NCBI GenBank assembly: GCA_039881045.1
Contig: JAYWVB010000042.1
Coordinates: forward strand, 124,001-188,000
From: Chaetomium olivaceum
Taxonomy: Eukaryota > Ascomycota > Sordariomycetes > Sordariales > Chaetomiaceae
Length of the DNA stretch: 64,000 bases
Direction: 5' to 3'
Shown here one piece after another: positions 1 to 8,034 of the stretch. Each line of letters begins with the position of its first letter. Within the stretch, counting starts at the first letter, position 1. The position numbers and the translations under genes are program-made. The notes below the pieces were generated by a model. It had not been told where the DNA came from, ran no database searches, and was given only the letters and a program-made list of their open reading frames with translations.

Positions 1-442
1 CAACTTTCTAGGCATGTCCAACTGCTCCGACTTCCTGATGCTCAAAGAAGACCACACCCTCGGCAACCTGCTCAGCGTCTACCTCAAGATGGCGCCGCAC
101 GTCATGATGGCGGCCTACAAGAGTAAGGCAACACCCCCACTACAATAAACACCCGAATTACGATCCTTATACTAACCCCATCTAGTCGGCCACCCCAACG
201 TCCCCGAAGTCCTGCTGCGCGTGCAGACCGACGGCACAGTCACGCCGCGCGAGGCCCTCGTCACCGTCTGCAAGCAGCTGGTCGCCATGTACGGCCAGCT
301 CGGCCGCGAGTTCCAGAAGGAGCTCGCCCTGCGCCAGTACGCCGACCAGGGCGAGAACGCCAACCCGGCCGGTGGCGCTCCCGGTGGTGCTCCCGGTGGT
401 GGTCCGTCCGGTGCTGGGCCGTCGGGTCAGAATGGTTTTTAG
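1..442 (+). CDS. RPB11: RNA polymerase II subunit RPB11 (3' portion)
   Basis: This is the C-terminal part of the small alpha-like subunit that dimerises with RPB3 in nuclear RNA polymerase II. The first exon reads through the signature KEDHTLGNLL, continues with a hydrophobic helix and ends at 122. An intron at 123-185 (gtaagg...tag) is removed, and the second exon (186-442) opens with IGHPNVPEVLLRVQTDG, the conserved second half of the fold. After the C-terminal helix comes a low-complexity Gly/Pro/Ala/Ser tail, which I take to be lineage-specific. The N-terminus lies to the left of the window. A tag at 9-11 may be the acceptor of another intron, so the first few bases may not be coding. The gene converges on LSM5. 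Identification rests on the KEDHTLGN core and length and is secure; RPC19/AC19 subunits share this core but differ in the flanking sequence. Confidence 0.88.
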
Positions 443-935
443 GGAACTTCTTTTTTCGGGTCTTCCAAGCTAAGGGGGATATGGAAGTTGGCTTTGGGAG
501 GGAAGGCGTTTGTTCTTGCGGGTGATGGCGTTGGGCTTTTGGGTCGGCGTTAGGCAGCCTTTTAACTACTACTAGGCCGGGGCATACAACTGCGTGCTGG
601 GTGATTTTCGTTGCTGACATGTTTGGGGCGTGCTGATTTTGTGTGTGTGAGGGTTGGAGGTTGTCATGGCGCCCTTGGTGCTATGCTACTATGGGCTGTG
701 TCTGTCTGTCTGTCTCCTACCTGCCTGGCCGACCACGGCAGGGGTGGGTTTTACCATGCCTAGTTGTTTGGCTAAGGTGATGGCTACGAACACGGAAAGA
801 CTGAATCTAGTTGGTTGGTCAAGCTGAACGTAGATTGTTTTGCTGCTCCCTCCGGTCTAGAAGAAACTCAAACTACCTAGCTAGCGCTCAAACAGCCCAA
901 CCCAACCCGCAGCCAAACCAAACCATCTGCCCCGC
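443..935. other. Convergent intergenic spacer RPB11/LSM5
   Basis: This is the 3' flank of both neighbours. It contains T/G-rich runs and short repeats such as tgtctgtctgtct near 700, and no open frame with recognisable similarity. It presumably holds the two 3' UTRs and polyadenylation sites. Confidence 0.6.
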
Positions 936-1541
936 TCATGACGCGGCTATACCTGTCGGCCCTTCACCTCCCGGGATCAACTAAGGTAGGAACTGTGTTA
1001 GACACCGCAAGCCAGAAGACTTCCAGCGGATCAGGGATGCTGCTGCTTACCATGCAGATGTTGTTCCCGTTCAGCAGTATCTTGTTGAGTTTGGTGTGGT
1101 TGCCCGAGTAGTCGCTACAAGGCATCAGTTCATGTATCTCGGAGACCGTGCTGAAGATGTAACTGCTTACAACTCGGTCACATCTTCTAGGACCATGTCT
1201 GCAGAGGGGGCGGTTAGTGATGAGGTGAGAGATACGTAGAAGGAGCCTGGGTAACGGCGGAAGGTTTAGACGTACTGACGTAGTCGTCGAAGCCTACTAG
1301 GGTGCCGGCAAACTCTGTGTGGTGGTTAGCATGTCCGTTTCTGGGTTACTGGGGGTTGGGAAGGGGGCTGGAATGGGGTGTATGGTTACCTTTGTCACCC
1401 TTCATGACCACCCAGATGCGGGACCCGACGCATTTGTCGATAAGTTCTGGAGCGTTGTGTAATTAGCAGCGGCCTCGGGTTTGGATTTGTCTCATCTGTA
1501 TAGCCTTTTCACATACCGAGGGGAAGGAGTTGAGAAGCCAT
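936..1541 (-). CDS. LSM5: U6 snRNA-associated Sm-like protein LSm5
   Basis: LSm5 is a subunit of the heptameric LSm2-8 ring (U6 snRNP, nuclear splicing) and the LSm1-7 ring (cytoplasmic mRNA decapping). The gene is cut into six exons, so no long open frame reveals it. Exons on the minus strand are 1541-1517, 1446-1390, 1314-1276, 1198-1171, 1114-1051 and 980-936. All junctions are GT-AG and the phases agree. The joined product is 85 aa. It starts MASQLLPLELIDKC, continues through GSRIWVVMKGDKEFAGTL and GFDDYVNMVLEDVTEF (Sm1 motif), and then LNKILLNGNNICMLIPGGEG (Sm2 motif with the invariant N-G-N). Only 258 of 606 nt are coding; introns are 56-77 nt. The start is the only ATG that gives the family N-terminus. 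Identification is strong because both Sm motifs match LSm5 rather than its paralogues. Confidence 0.93.
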
Positions 1542-2158
1542 GATGTCTGTCTGGTGTTGGCGGCTGTTTTAGTGGCTTCTGATGTATTTCAAGGACCTGC
1601 AGGTCGCAGGCGTTGACTGAGCAGCAAGCTGTAGTGGGGATGCGTATGTATTCTGTATTGCTCGTACGAATCATACGGTGTTTGTCACAAAGAAGCAAAC
1701 ATCGCAATAAATGCATAATCAGCTAAGCGCTAACAAAGAACGATGGCGCTTAAATGAAGTGGAGCCTGTTTGGAGGGAGTGCCCATCTCGCGTCCCACCC
1801 ATCACTTGTGTTAGCGCGTCTGCCTGCACTCACTTTGCCATTGCCTCTCCAACCCAGAGAGACCTGCTTCAGTGGTTTATTCCCCGCGTCATGACATTGT
1901 GCAGTCATGGCGCCGTCCGCTCGCTGTCACTTGCGAGGCCAATGAGATTTTTACGTTTTCGAGGAGCGGGTCGTGTTGACGTCCTCGAACGTTCCCAGTG
2001 TCGTTCACACCGTCGGTCTCTATCCTCAGCATCGCCATTGCGGAACCCGCTGTAAGTTTACCCCCACTATCCATCCCACCACACCACACCGCTCTCGTTC
2101 TCCGGTTAGGTTACCAATACTAAGTTTACTCGCAAGGCGCCGGACTCACCATGTGAAA
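1542..2158. promoter_or_regulatory. Divergent promoter region LSM5 / exonuclease
   Basis: This spacer separates two genes transcribed away from each other, so both promoters must lie here. The reading frame of the exonuclease stays open back to about 1973 but has no upstream ATG in frame. A gtaagt at 2052 followed by acceptor-like tags near 2108 suggests a 5' UTR intron. I see no other gene. Confidence 0.5.
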
Positions 2159-3700
2159 ATGAGTTCCCGAAAAGTTGCACACCACGTGTGGCATGTTAGC
2201 CGCGGTATCGTTTTCGCTGGTGGCAGCAATGCGACCTATCGCCCCCTGCCTGCAGTAAGGCACAACAGCGCCCCGGCAGTGGCAGCTGCTGTTTCCGAGG
2301 GGAGTTCGGCTGCTTTGCCGGCTATTCTGACCACCACCGACGTGTCTGGAGAGCTCTCTGCTGGCCATGGATCTGGTGCTATGTTGGATGGTGTTACAGC
2401 CATTCCGAAGGCTACTCGCATCACTACGACCACCACCACTACCACCACCGCCACCACTCCAACCACCGCTGCCGTGGAAGGGGGGGCGACCGGGCAGAAT
2501 GAAAGTGCTGCGACCGATATTGCGGATAAGCCCAAACAGAAGGACGCCGCCGACGTGGTTGTTCCTTTTACACCCCTGGATTACAAGATCCCTTACCAAA
2601 TTTTCCACGAGGCGAAAAAGGCCCCCGAGGGAACCCCTGGATCGTTTTGGTCCTACGACATGTATCGAGGCCCGGGAGAAAATGGCGCACTCGATTCCAA
2701 GGTCAAAGTTCATTACTGCACCAGCGCGTTTACTATGGAGCGAGTCATCAAACAATATTTCATGGACGAGAAGGTCATTGGTCTCGACTTGGAATGGATG
2801 ATCGGTGCGAACAAGTTTTCAAGTGCCAGGAAGAACATCTCCCTCATCCAAATAGCTTCTCCTACCCGAGTCGGACTCTTCCATCTCGCCGCCTTTCCCA
2901 AGAACAGCACGCTCGTCACCCCGGCTTTGAAAGAACTCCTGCAAAACCCCGCCATCACCAAAGCCGGTGTTTGGATCAAGGGGGACTGCACACGCTTGTC
3001 TAATTTTCTGCAAATCGAGACCCGCGGTCAGTTCGAACTCAGCCACCTATACAGGCTTGTCAAGTACTCCGAGACGGGCGAGTATGCATTAATCAACAAG
3101 AAGCTGGTTTCCCTATCCACGCAGGTCGAGGAATACCTCGGTCTGCCCATGTACAAAGGCGACGAAGTTCGTACAAGCGACTGGTCCACAACTACACCTT
3201 TAAGCATGAAGCAAATCGCTTGTAAGCCTTCTCCCGTCCCAGCCGAGGCGGTAGCTAACGAACAAATCGCAGACTCCTCGTCCGACGCCTACGCGGCCGT
3301 CCAGCTCTACGCCATCCTCAATCATCACCGGCAAAAGCTTGTTCCAGTTCCCGACGTCCCTCACCATGCCGAGCTCAACCTCCCCATCCCAGTCATCAAG
3401 CCGGCTGTTCCAAAGTTGGCAAAAGAGGAGAAGGCCGTTACCGATACCGTCGTCGAAGACAAGCCCGTGCTCGAGGTCCGAACAGCGGTCGAGGCTAAAG
3501 TAGCCCTTGACAGCGCCCCGGTAGCGGACAAACCCGACGTGGTCAGCAAAACCTCACCAGAACCGAAAACTAGCAGGCGAAAAACGTCTATTTCTAAGGC
3601 GAAACTTGAGGTTGGATCCTCAATTCAACTGAGCACCACGCCGCCGTTGGATGTTGCAAACAAAATCCAGCAGACGTTGGAAAACACAAACGCTAGCTAA
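2159..3700 (+). CDS. DEDDy-type 3'-5' exonuclease domain protein
   Basis: This is a predicted 3'-5' exonuclease of the DnaQ-like superfamily, in the RNase D/WRN-exonuclease group. Two exons, 2159-3221 and 3273-3700, encode 496 aa. Motif Exo I is GLDLEWM (D-x-E), Exo II is WIKGDCTRLSNF, and Exo III forms only after splicing as YSSSDAYAAV (Y-x3-D), so all four acidic residues and the tyrosine are present. The intron at 3222-3272 has a CTAAC branch site. It is 51 nt and free of stops, so retaining it leaves the frame open but splits Exo III. The N-terminal 50 residues are basic and poor in acids, compatible with a mitochondrial presequence. A threonine run (ACC-rich, about 2424-2465) and a long Ala/Val/Lys/Glu-rich C-terminal tail flank the domain. 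The start ATG at 2159 is the first in frame. Cellular substrate is unknown. Confidence 0.8.
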   Translation: MSSRKVAHHVWHVSRGIVFAGGSNATYRPLPAVRHNSAPAVAAAVSEGSSAALPAILTTTDVSGELSAGHGSGAMLDGVTAIPKATRITTTTTTTTTATTPTTAAVEGGATGQNESAATDIADKPKQKDAADVVVPFTPLDYKIPYQIFHEAKKAPEGTPGSFWSYDMYRGPGENGALDSKVKVHYCTSAFTMERVIKQYFMDEKVIGLDLEWMIGANKFSSARKNISLIQIASPTRVGLFHLAAFPKNSTLVTPALKELLQNPAITKAGVWIKGDCTRLSNFLQIETRGQFELSHLYRLVKYSETGEYALINKKLVSLSTQVEEYLGLPMYKGDEVRTSDWSTTTPLSMKQIACKPSPVPAEAVANEQIADSSSDAYAAVQLYAILNHHRQKLVPVPDVPHHAELNLPIPVIKPAVPKLAKEEKAVTDTVVEDKPVLEVRTAVEAKVALDSAPVADKPDVVSKTSPEPKTSRRKTSISKAKLEVGSSIQLSTTPPLDVANKIQQTLENTNAS

Positions 3701-4108
3701 AGCTAAGCGAGGAGGCAACCGCGCGCCGGTGGTCGAATGTGTGCTGCGAACTGGACGGAAGTCCACCCGTGTGCAGTTCTTTATTCTGCCTTCCATTCCA
3801 TTCAACAAGATACAGGATTCGGGGTCAGCATACCGGGGAGATTTGTGCTTGAAATAGATGGCGTCTCAGAGGACTGTAAGAGTGCTAGTTATATACGTAA
3901 AGCACATATAGTATAGCTCGAAGCGATCAGAATAATAGATGATCACACTAGTCACATACTCACCCGTCCCGGTAGTGAAGTACAACTTTGACTGGCCCAC
4001 ACACCAGCACAACAACAGCACTACTCAACTCAATCCCAATCTATCCATTCACTATCTGGGTATAACCTCCCCATCTTTTACATCAACACTCCCATTCCCC
4101 CAAGCCCC
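3701..4108. other. Convergent intergenic spacer exonuclease/YTM1
   Basis: This stretch holds the 3' flanks of two convergent genes. It is AT-richer than the coding DNA, with a short run of tata/gtata near 3890-3910, and has no convincing gene. Confidence 0.5.
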
Positions 4109-5569
4109 CTACTCAGCAACCACATCCCTCCCCGCGTTGATCTGCACCCTCTTATCCTCCCCACCACTAACAATCCCCACCTCAGCATCCCACACCACCC
4201 CAAACACCTTGCACCCCTCGCCCGCAACACCCTTCTTCTTCTTGTTGGCGTCCTTGCCCTCCCTCTCAATCACATACACCGGCTCGCTCACACTCCCCAA
4301 CCCGCCCTCATCCTGCGTCGCCGGCCGCACGCTGCGCAGATCCCACACGCGGCAGGTCCCGTCGTGGGCGCCAGAGACGAGCGCGTACTCGTTCTGCGGC
4401 GACGCGCACAGCGACACAGCCTTGTTGGCGTGCCCACGCAGCGTCATCACCGACGTCGTAGCGGCGCTCGCGCGGGGGTCGACGAGCGTGATGTGCCGCG
4501 CCGCGGTGCCGGCTGCGAGTAAGGGGGAAGCGCTGTTGCCGCGGGGCAGCGCGCAGAGGGAGAGCAGCGGGTGCGAGGTGGTGAGCGTGCTGACGACCGT
4601 GCTGGTGGTGAGGTCGATGGTGCGGAGCGTGTGGTCCTGCGAGGCCGAGTAGGCGACGGTGCGGTCGCGCGGGTCGAAGACGGCGGCGCTGGCGGGGGCA
4701 GCGTGGATCGGCATGAGCGAGAGGGGCCCGCGCTGGGCGGCGGTGACCGAGGTGGTCACCTTGCGGCGCTTGGAGGTGTGCGCGTTGGGGAGGAGCGAGC
4801 TGTCGGCTTCGGGGGCGGATGCCTTGGAGGTGCTCCAGAACCCGATCGCGCCGTCGGCCGAGGCCGTCAGGATGCGCTTGGAGGCGCCGTCGACTTCGAG
4901 CGAGTCGATCGAGCCCGTGTGGCCGTAGAGTTCGAGGGTGGGCTTGAGGTCGCCGGTGAAGTGGTCGCTCTCGGTGTACTTCCATACCCGCACCGTCCGG
5001 TCCATGCCGGCGGATGCGAGCTGGGTGCTGGTGAGGAATTTGGCAGCTTTTATGCTAGCCGTGTGTCCGCCGTGGCTGCCTGAGGGGGATGTCGCGATGA
5101 CCTGGCCAGAGGCGTTCCATATCCTCAGCAGACCGTCGAACGAAGCGGAGAGAATCCTGTCCTGTCCGCGCTGGAAGCTGTCGCCCGACCAGCGGCCTGA
5201 TGGCGAGCTCCCGGAGAGCACATCGACGGCGCTCACCCAGTCATCGTGCTCAAAGCTGGCTTCGTAAACCGGAGGTATTAAGCTGCGGACGTATTGCAGG
5301 GTAAGGTTGGATTCGAGCGAGAGGCCGTTGTTGGTGAGGTAGTCTTCGAGGCTGGTTCGGAGGAAGCTGCCGTTAACGAGGAAATCGAAGGGGATGGACC
5401 CAGTGTCAAGCATCGACTCGGAATTGAGGACACGAGAAAGGCCATAGCGGCGGATATCTGCGGGCACGAGGAGCTGTCGCTTAGTTTCGGGAAGCTGGAG
5501 ATCGGCCTCCATCGTGGTGAAGGTGACTTTGACCTGCGCCCCGGAGGCGTCCACCATTGGCTCGTCCAT
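4109..5569 (-). CDS. YTM1: Ribosome biogenesis protein Ytm1 (WDR12)
   Basis: Ytm1 is the WD40 subunit of the nucleolar Nop7-Erb1-Ytm1 (PeBoW) complex, needed for 27S pre-rRNA processing and 60S assembly. The AAA-ATPase Rea1 removes the complex by engaging Ytm1's N-terminal NLE/ubiquitin-like domain. The 486-aa single-exon protein starts with this NLE region (about residues 10-90: VKVTFTTMEADLQLPETK, then a LVPADIRRYGLS segment). A linker follows, then a seven-bladed propeller (about 110-480) with WD/GH signatures such as DRILSASFDGLLRIW, LASAGMDRTVRVWK, YSASQDHTLRTIDL and ALVSGAHDGTCRVWD. A basic nuclear-localisation-like patch, SKRRKV, sits in the insertion between blades. No frame break is present. 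The start ATG at 5569 has a second in-frame ATG four codons later. Confidence 0.93.
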   Translation of the reverse strand: MDEPMVDASGAQVKVTFTTMEADLQLPETKRQLLVPADIRRYGLSRVLNSESMLDTGSIPFDFLVNGSFLRTSLEDYLTNNGLSLESNLTLQYVRSLIPPVYEASFEHDDWVSAVDVLSGSSPSGRWSGDSFQRGQDRILSASFDGLLRIWNASGQVIATSPSGSHGGHTASIKAAKFLTSTQLASAGMDRTVRVWKYTESDHFTGDLKPTLELYGHTGSIDSLEVDGASKRILTASADGAIGFWSTSKASAPEADSSLLPNAHTSKRRKVTTSVTAAQRGPLSLMPIHAAPASAAVFDPRDRTVAYSASQDHTLRTIDLTTSTVVSTLTTSHPLLSLCALPRGNSASPLLAAGTAARHITLVDPRASAATTSVMTLRGHANKAVSLCASPQNEYALVSGAHDGTCRVWDLRSVRPATQDEGGLGSVSEPVYVIEREGKDANKKKKGVAGEGCKVFGVVWDAEVGIVSGGEDKRVQINAGRDVVAE

Positions 5570-5949
5570 TGCCCTGTCTAGTTGTCGTATGGTTAATTCG
5601 AGAGAGGTGGTTATTCAATTCAGGGCGTATCTTTCTTCTTATTTCCTTTTCCCTTATGTTTTCCACAATTGGTTTCCTGGGCCGTCTTGTCTAGCAGTGG
5701 CAGGGGTCGACCAGATCTCGAGATTTTTTTGTCCCTGCAGCAAAAAGTCCAGGCCCGATAAGCAACCCCACGATCTTATCGCACCCCGGTTGGCGGGCAT
5801 TCACAGCGGGGCACCTGCCAGACGCGGTCTGTTAATTGCTGGTTACAAGGGTGTGAGGAGAGTTACCGCGTCAAGCTTCGTTAAGCGCGTCTTGACCTGC
5901 AACTTGGAACCCATCACAACGCCGGACCTCAGTACTACTGATCGTAACA
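5570..5949. promoter_or_regulatory. Divergent promoter region YTM1 / POLD2
   Basis: These 380 bp contain the promoters of two growth- and S-phase-related genes transcribed in opposite directions. The notable elements are two CGCGT cores close to POLD2, listed separately. No gene is visible. Confidence 0.5.
5866..5891. promoter_or_regulatory. Paired MBF-like CGCGT cores upstream of POLD2
   Basis: CGCGT occurs at 5867-5871 and again at 5886-5890, about 60-85 bp before the POLD2 start codon. CGCGT is the core of the MluI cell-cycle box bound by MBF (Mbp1/Swi6) complexes, which drive DNA replication genes at G1/S in yeasts. The spacing and target gene fit such a role, but five-base cores are common by chance and there is no direct evidence here. 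Confidence 0.3.
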
Positions 5950-7679
5950 ATGGTGACTCTCGACGAACTTGCAGGCACAGGTCTGCTTCAGAAGCCTTCG
6001 TAGGACTCACGCTTAGCAAAAAGGCATCGAACCGGTTACTAACTAACTTATTTGTTCTGTAGCGATACACCGACTAGCAGCCTCGAGCGTCCCGAATCGA
6101 ACTACAAATCCCTTGACAACTTCTCTCTACCAAACGACCGGCAATACAAACAGCAGTTTGCCGACATATACTTCCTCCGTCTCACAAAAATCAGGCCCGC
6201 CGTAGAAGAGGTTGCTACCGCAGCATGGCAAGATACTAAGTTAGGCGGCGAGACCGCGACCAAGGTAGACCGTGTCTTGGATGTGCGCCAGGGCCAGTTA
6301 TGTTGGGTTGTTGGCACCGTCTACATGGACATGCCGCTCAAACCCAGTGTGCTTGAAGATGTCTCCAAAGATGTGAGTGCCATGCCCAGAGACTCGTCAG
6401 GCCTGGGTCATTGACTTGAATCAGCGCTGGATCTCGCCCCTACCACGGCCGACCACTACTATGACGGGGCTGGGGGAGAGTCAATCATGCTGGAGGACGA
6501 CTCCGGTCGGGTCCCTTTGGTGGGAAGCGTGCTCAAGGATTTCTTCCTTGTCACGGGCTGTATTATCGCGGTCATGGGCACCGAGAACTCGGACGGCCAG
6601 TTCGAGGTTATCGACCTCAAGTTCGCCGACCTCCCTCCACAGCCGAGCCGCTGGTCCCTTTCCAAGGCCCACAAAAAACCAAAACTGAAAGACGAAGATG
6701 TCGAGATGACCGACTCTTCACGCCCCCAGCCCTCCAAAAAGATCGCAATCGTCTCCGGCCTCGAGTTCTCAGGCGCCGACACCTCCTACGCCATGGAGCT
6801 CAACCTTCTCCTCGAGTTCCTCCTCGGCGAAGCCCTCGACCCCGCCGCGCAATCCGAGCTCTCCCAAATCTCCCGGCTGATCATCGCCGGTAACTCCATC
6901 GCAAAACCCTCCGAACACGACCCCGCAGCCGACAAAAAGGTCCTCAAAAAGTACGGCTACGACTCAGCCTCGTACAACCCGCTCCCCTCCCAGCTCCTCG
7001 ACACCTTCCTCACCTCCCTCCTCCCGACCATACCCATCACCCTCCTCCCGGGCGCTCAAGACCCGGCCAACGTTAGCTACCCCCAGCAACCAATCCACCG
7101 GCCATGTTCCCGAACGCGCGCACGTACACGGCCGCACCAGCGCTAGGGTCGGCGGGGGCATCATCAGAACAGCCGGGGTGGCTCGATCCCGTCACCAACC
7201 CGTGGTGGGAGGGGAGGTGGAGGGGTGGCGCGTGCTGGGCACGGGCGGGCAGAACCTGGACGACATCTGCAAGTATGTCGATAGCGATGACAGGCTAGGC
7301 ATGATGGAGGCCATGTGCCGGTGGCGGTGCAGCGCACCAACGGCGCCGGATACGCTGTGTAAGTTTTCAGTCTCTTTACTCACCCACCCACTATCACATC
7401 TCCTATGGAGCTCCTATGGAGCGGTGGAAGAGAAAAGACTTGCTAACACAAAACAAAACAGGGTCGTACCCCTTCCAAGACGATGAGCCCTTCGTTATGA
7501 AGGACTGTCCACACCTCTACTTCGTGGGCTGCCAACCCGAGTTCGGTACCAAGGTCATTGAGAGCCCGCAGGGGCAGATGGTGCGGCTAATCTTGGTCCC
7601 CTCGTTCGCAGCGACCAAGGAGATCGTGCTGATAGACACCGAGACGCTCGACGTGTCAAAGGTGAAAATCACGGCTTGA
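5950..7679 (+). CDS. POLD2: DNA polymerase delta small subunit (POLD2/Pol31/Cdc1), with three frame breaks
   Basis: This is the B-subunit (inactive calcineurin-like phosphoesterase plus OB fold) that links the catalytic subunit of polymerase delta to Pol32 and PCNA. Exons are 5950-5999, 6063-6372, 6425-7358 and 7462-7679. The first starts MVTLDELAGTGLLQKPS and the last ends LIDTETLDVSKVKITA. Conserved segments include RQYKQQFADIYFLRL, GQLCWVVGTVYMDM, KIAIVSGLEFSG, LIIAGNSI, LPGAQDPANVSYPQQPIH, EGWRVLGTGGQNLDDI and CPHLYFVGCQPEFGTK. The frame shifts by -1 at three short runs: C4 at 6437-6440, CC at 7098-7099 and G4 at 7211-7214. Restoring one base at each gives a continuous 504-aa family-length protein. 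Because the gene is essential and conservation continues on both sides of every break, I read these as sequence errors rather than pseudogene decay, but the sequence alone cannot prove it. Confidence 0.88.
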
Positions 7680-8034
7680 TTTTCGAGTCTAGCTAAAAAG
7701 AAAAGAATAAAAAAAGAATATTAATGTAGGGCGAGCCCGATGTCCTAGAGCAAGGTTGTCCTGTTTTGCCCAGCTGAGCTGTCGCCGATATCTACCTACC
7801 GCGAAGATCTTCCCTCGAATATGTCTGTGATATCTCGGTGGGAAATTCCCCGTGTATCACCCGTTGCTCAACGCCAACTAAAATGCCATCGCAAATGGTC
7901 AGAATGCATGCCCTCCCCGAACCCATCCTTAACGCCCCCTAAGTCCATCCACTTGATCGACTCCCGAACCCCGTTCAGCAAACCCCGGTTTTAGTCAACC
8001 CCCTTCACCTCCGAGCACAGCAGCGCCAGTACCC
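7680..8034. other. Convergent intergenic spacer
   Basis: This is the 3' flank of POLD2 and of the uncharacterised gene to the right. It begins with an A-rich run at about 7690-7720 resembling a polyadenylation region. No gene is visible. Confidence 0.5.

Noticed and set aside
1973..2158. Upstream extension of the exonuclease frame
   Set aside because: Begins at a TTG, has no in-frame ATG, and contains splice-like sites suggesting a 5' UTR intron.
5950..7679. POLD2 as a decayed pseudogene
   Set aside because: No stop codons other than those due to the three breaks and strong conservation throughout; assembly error is more likely, though not proved.
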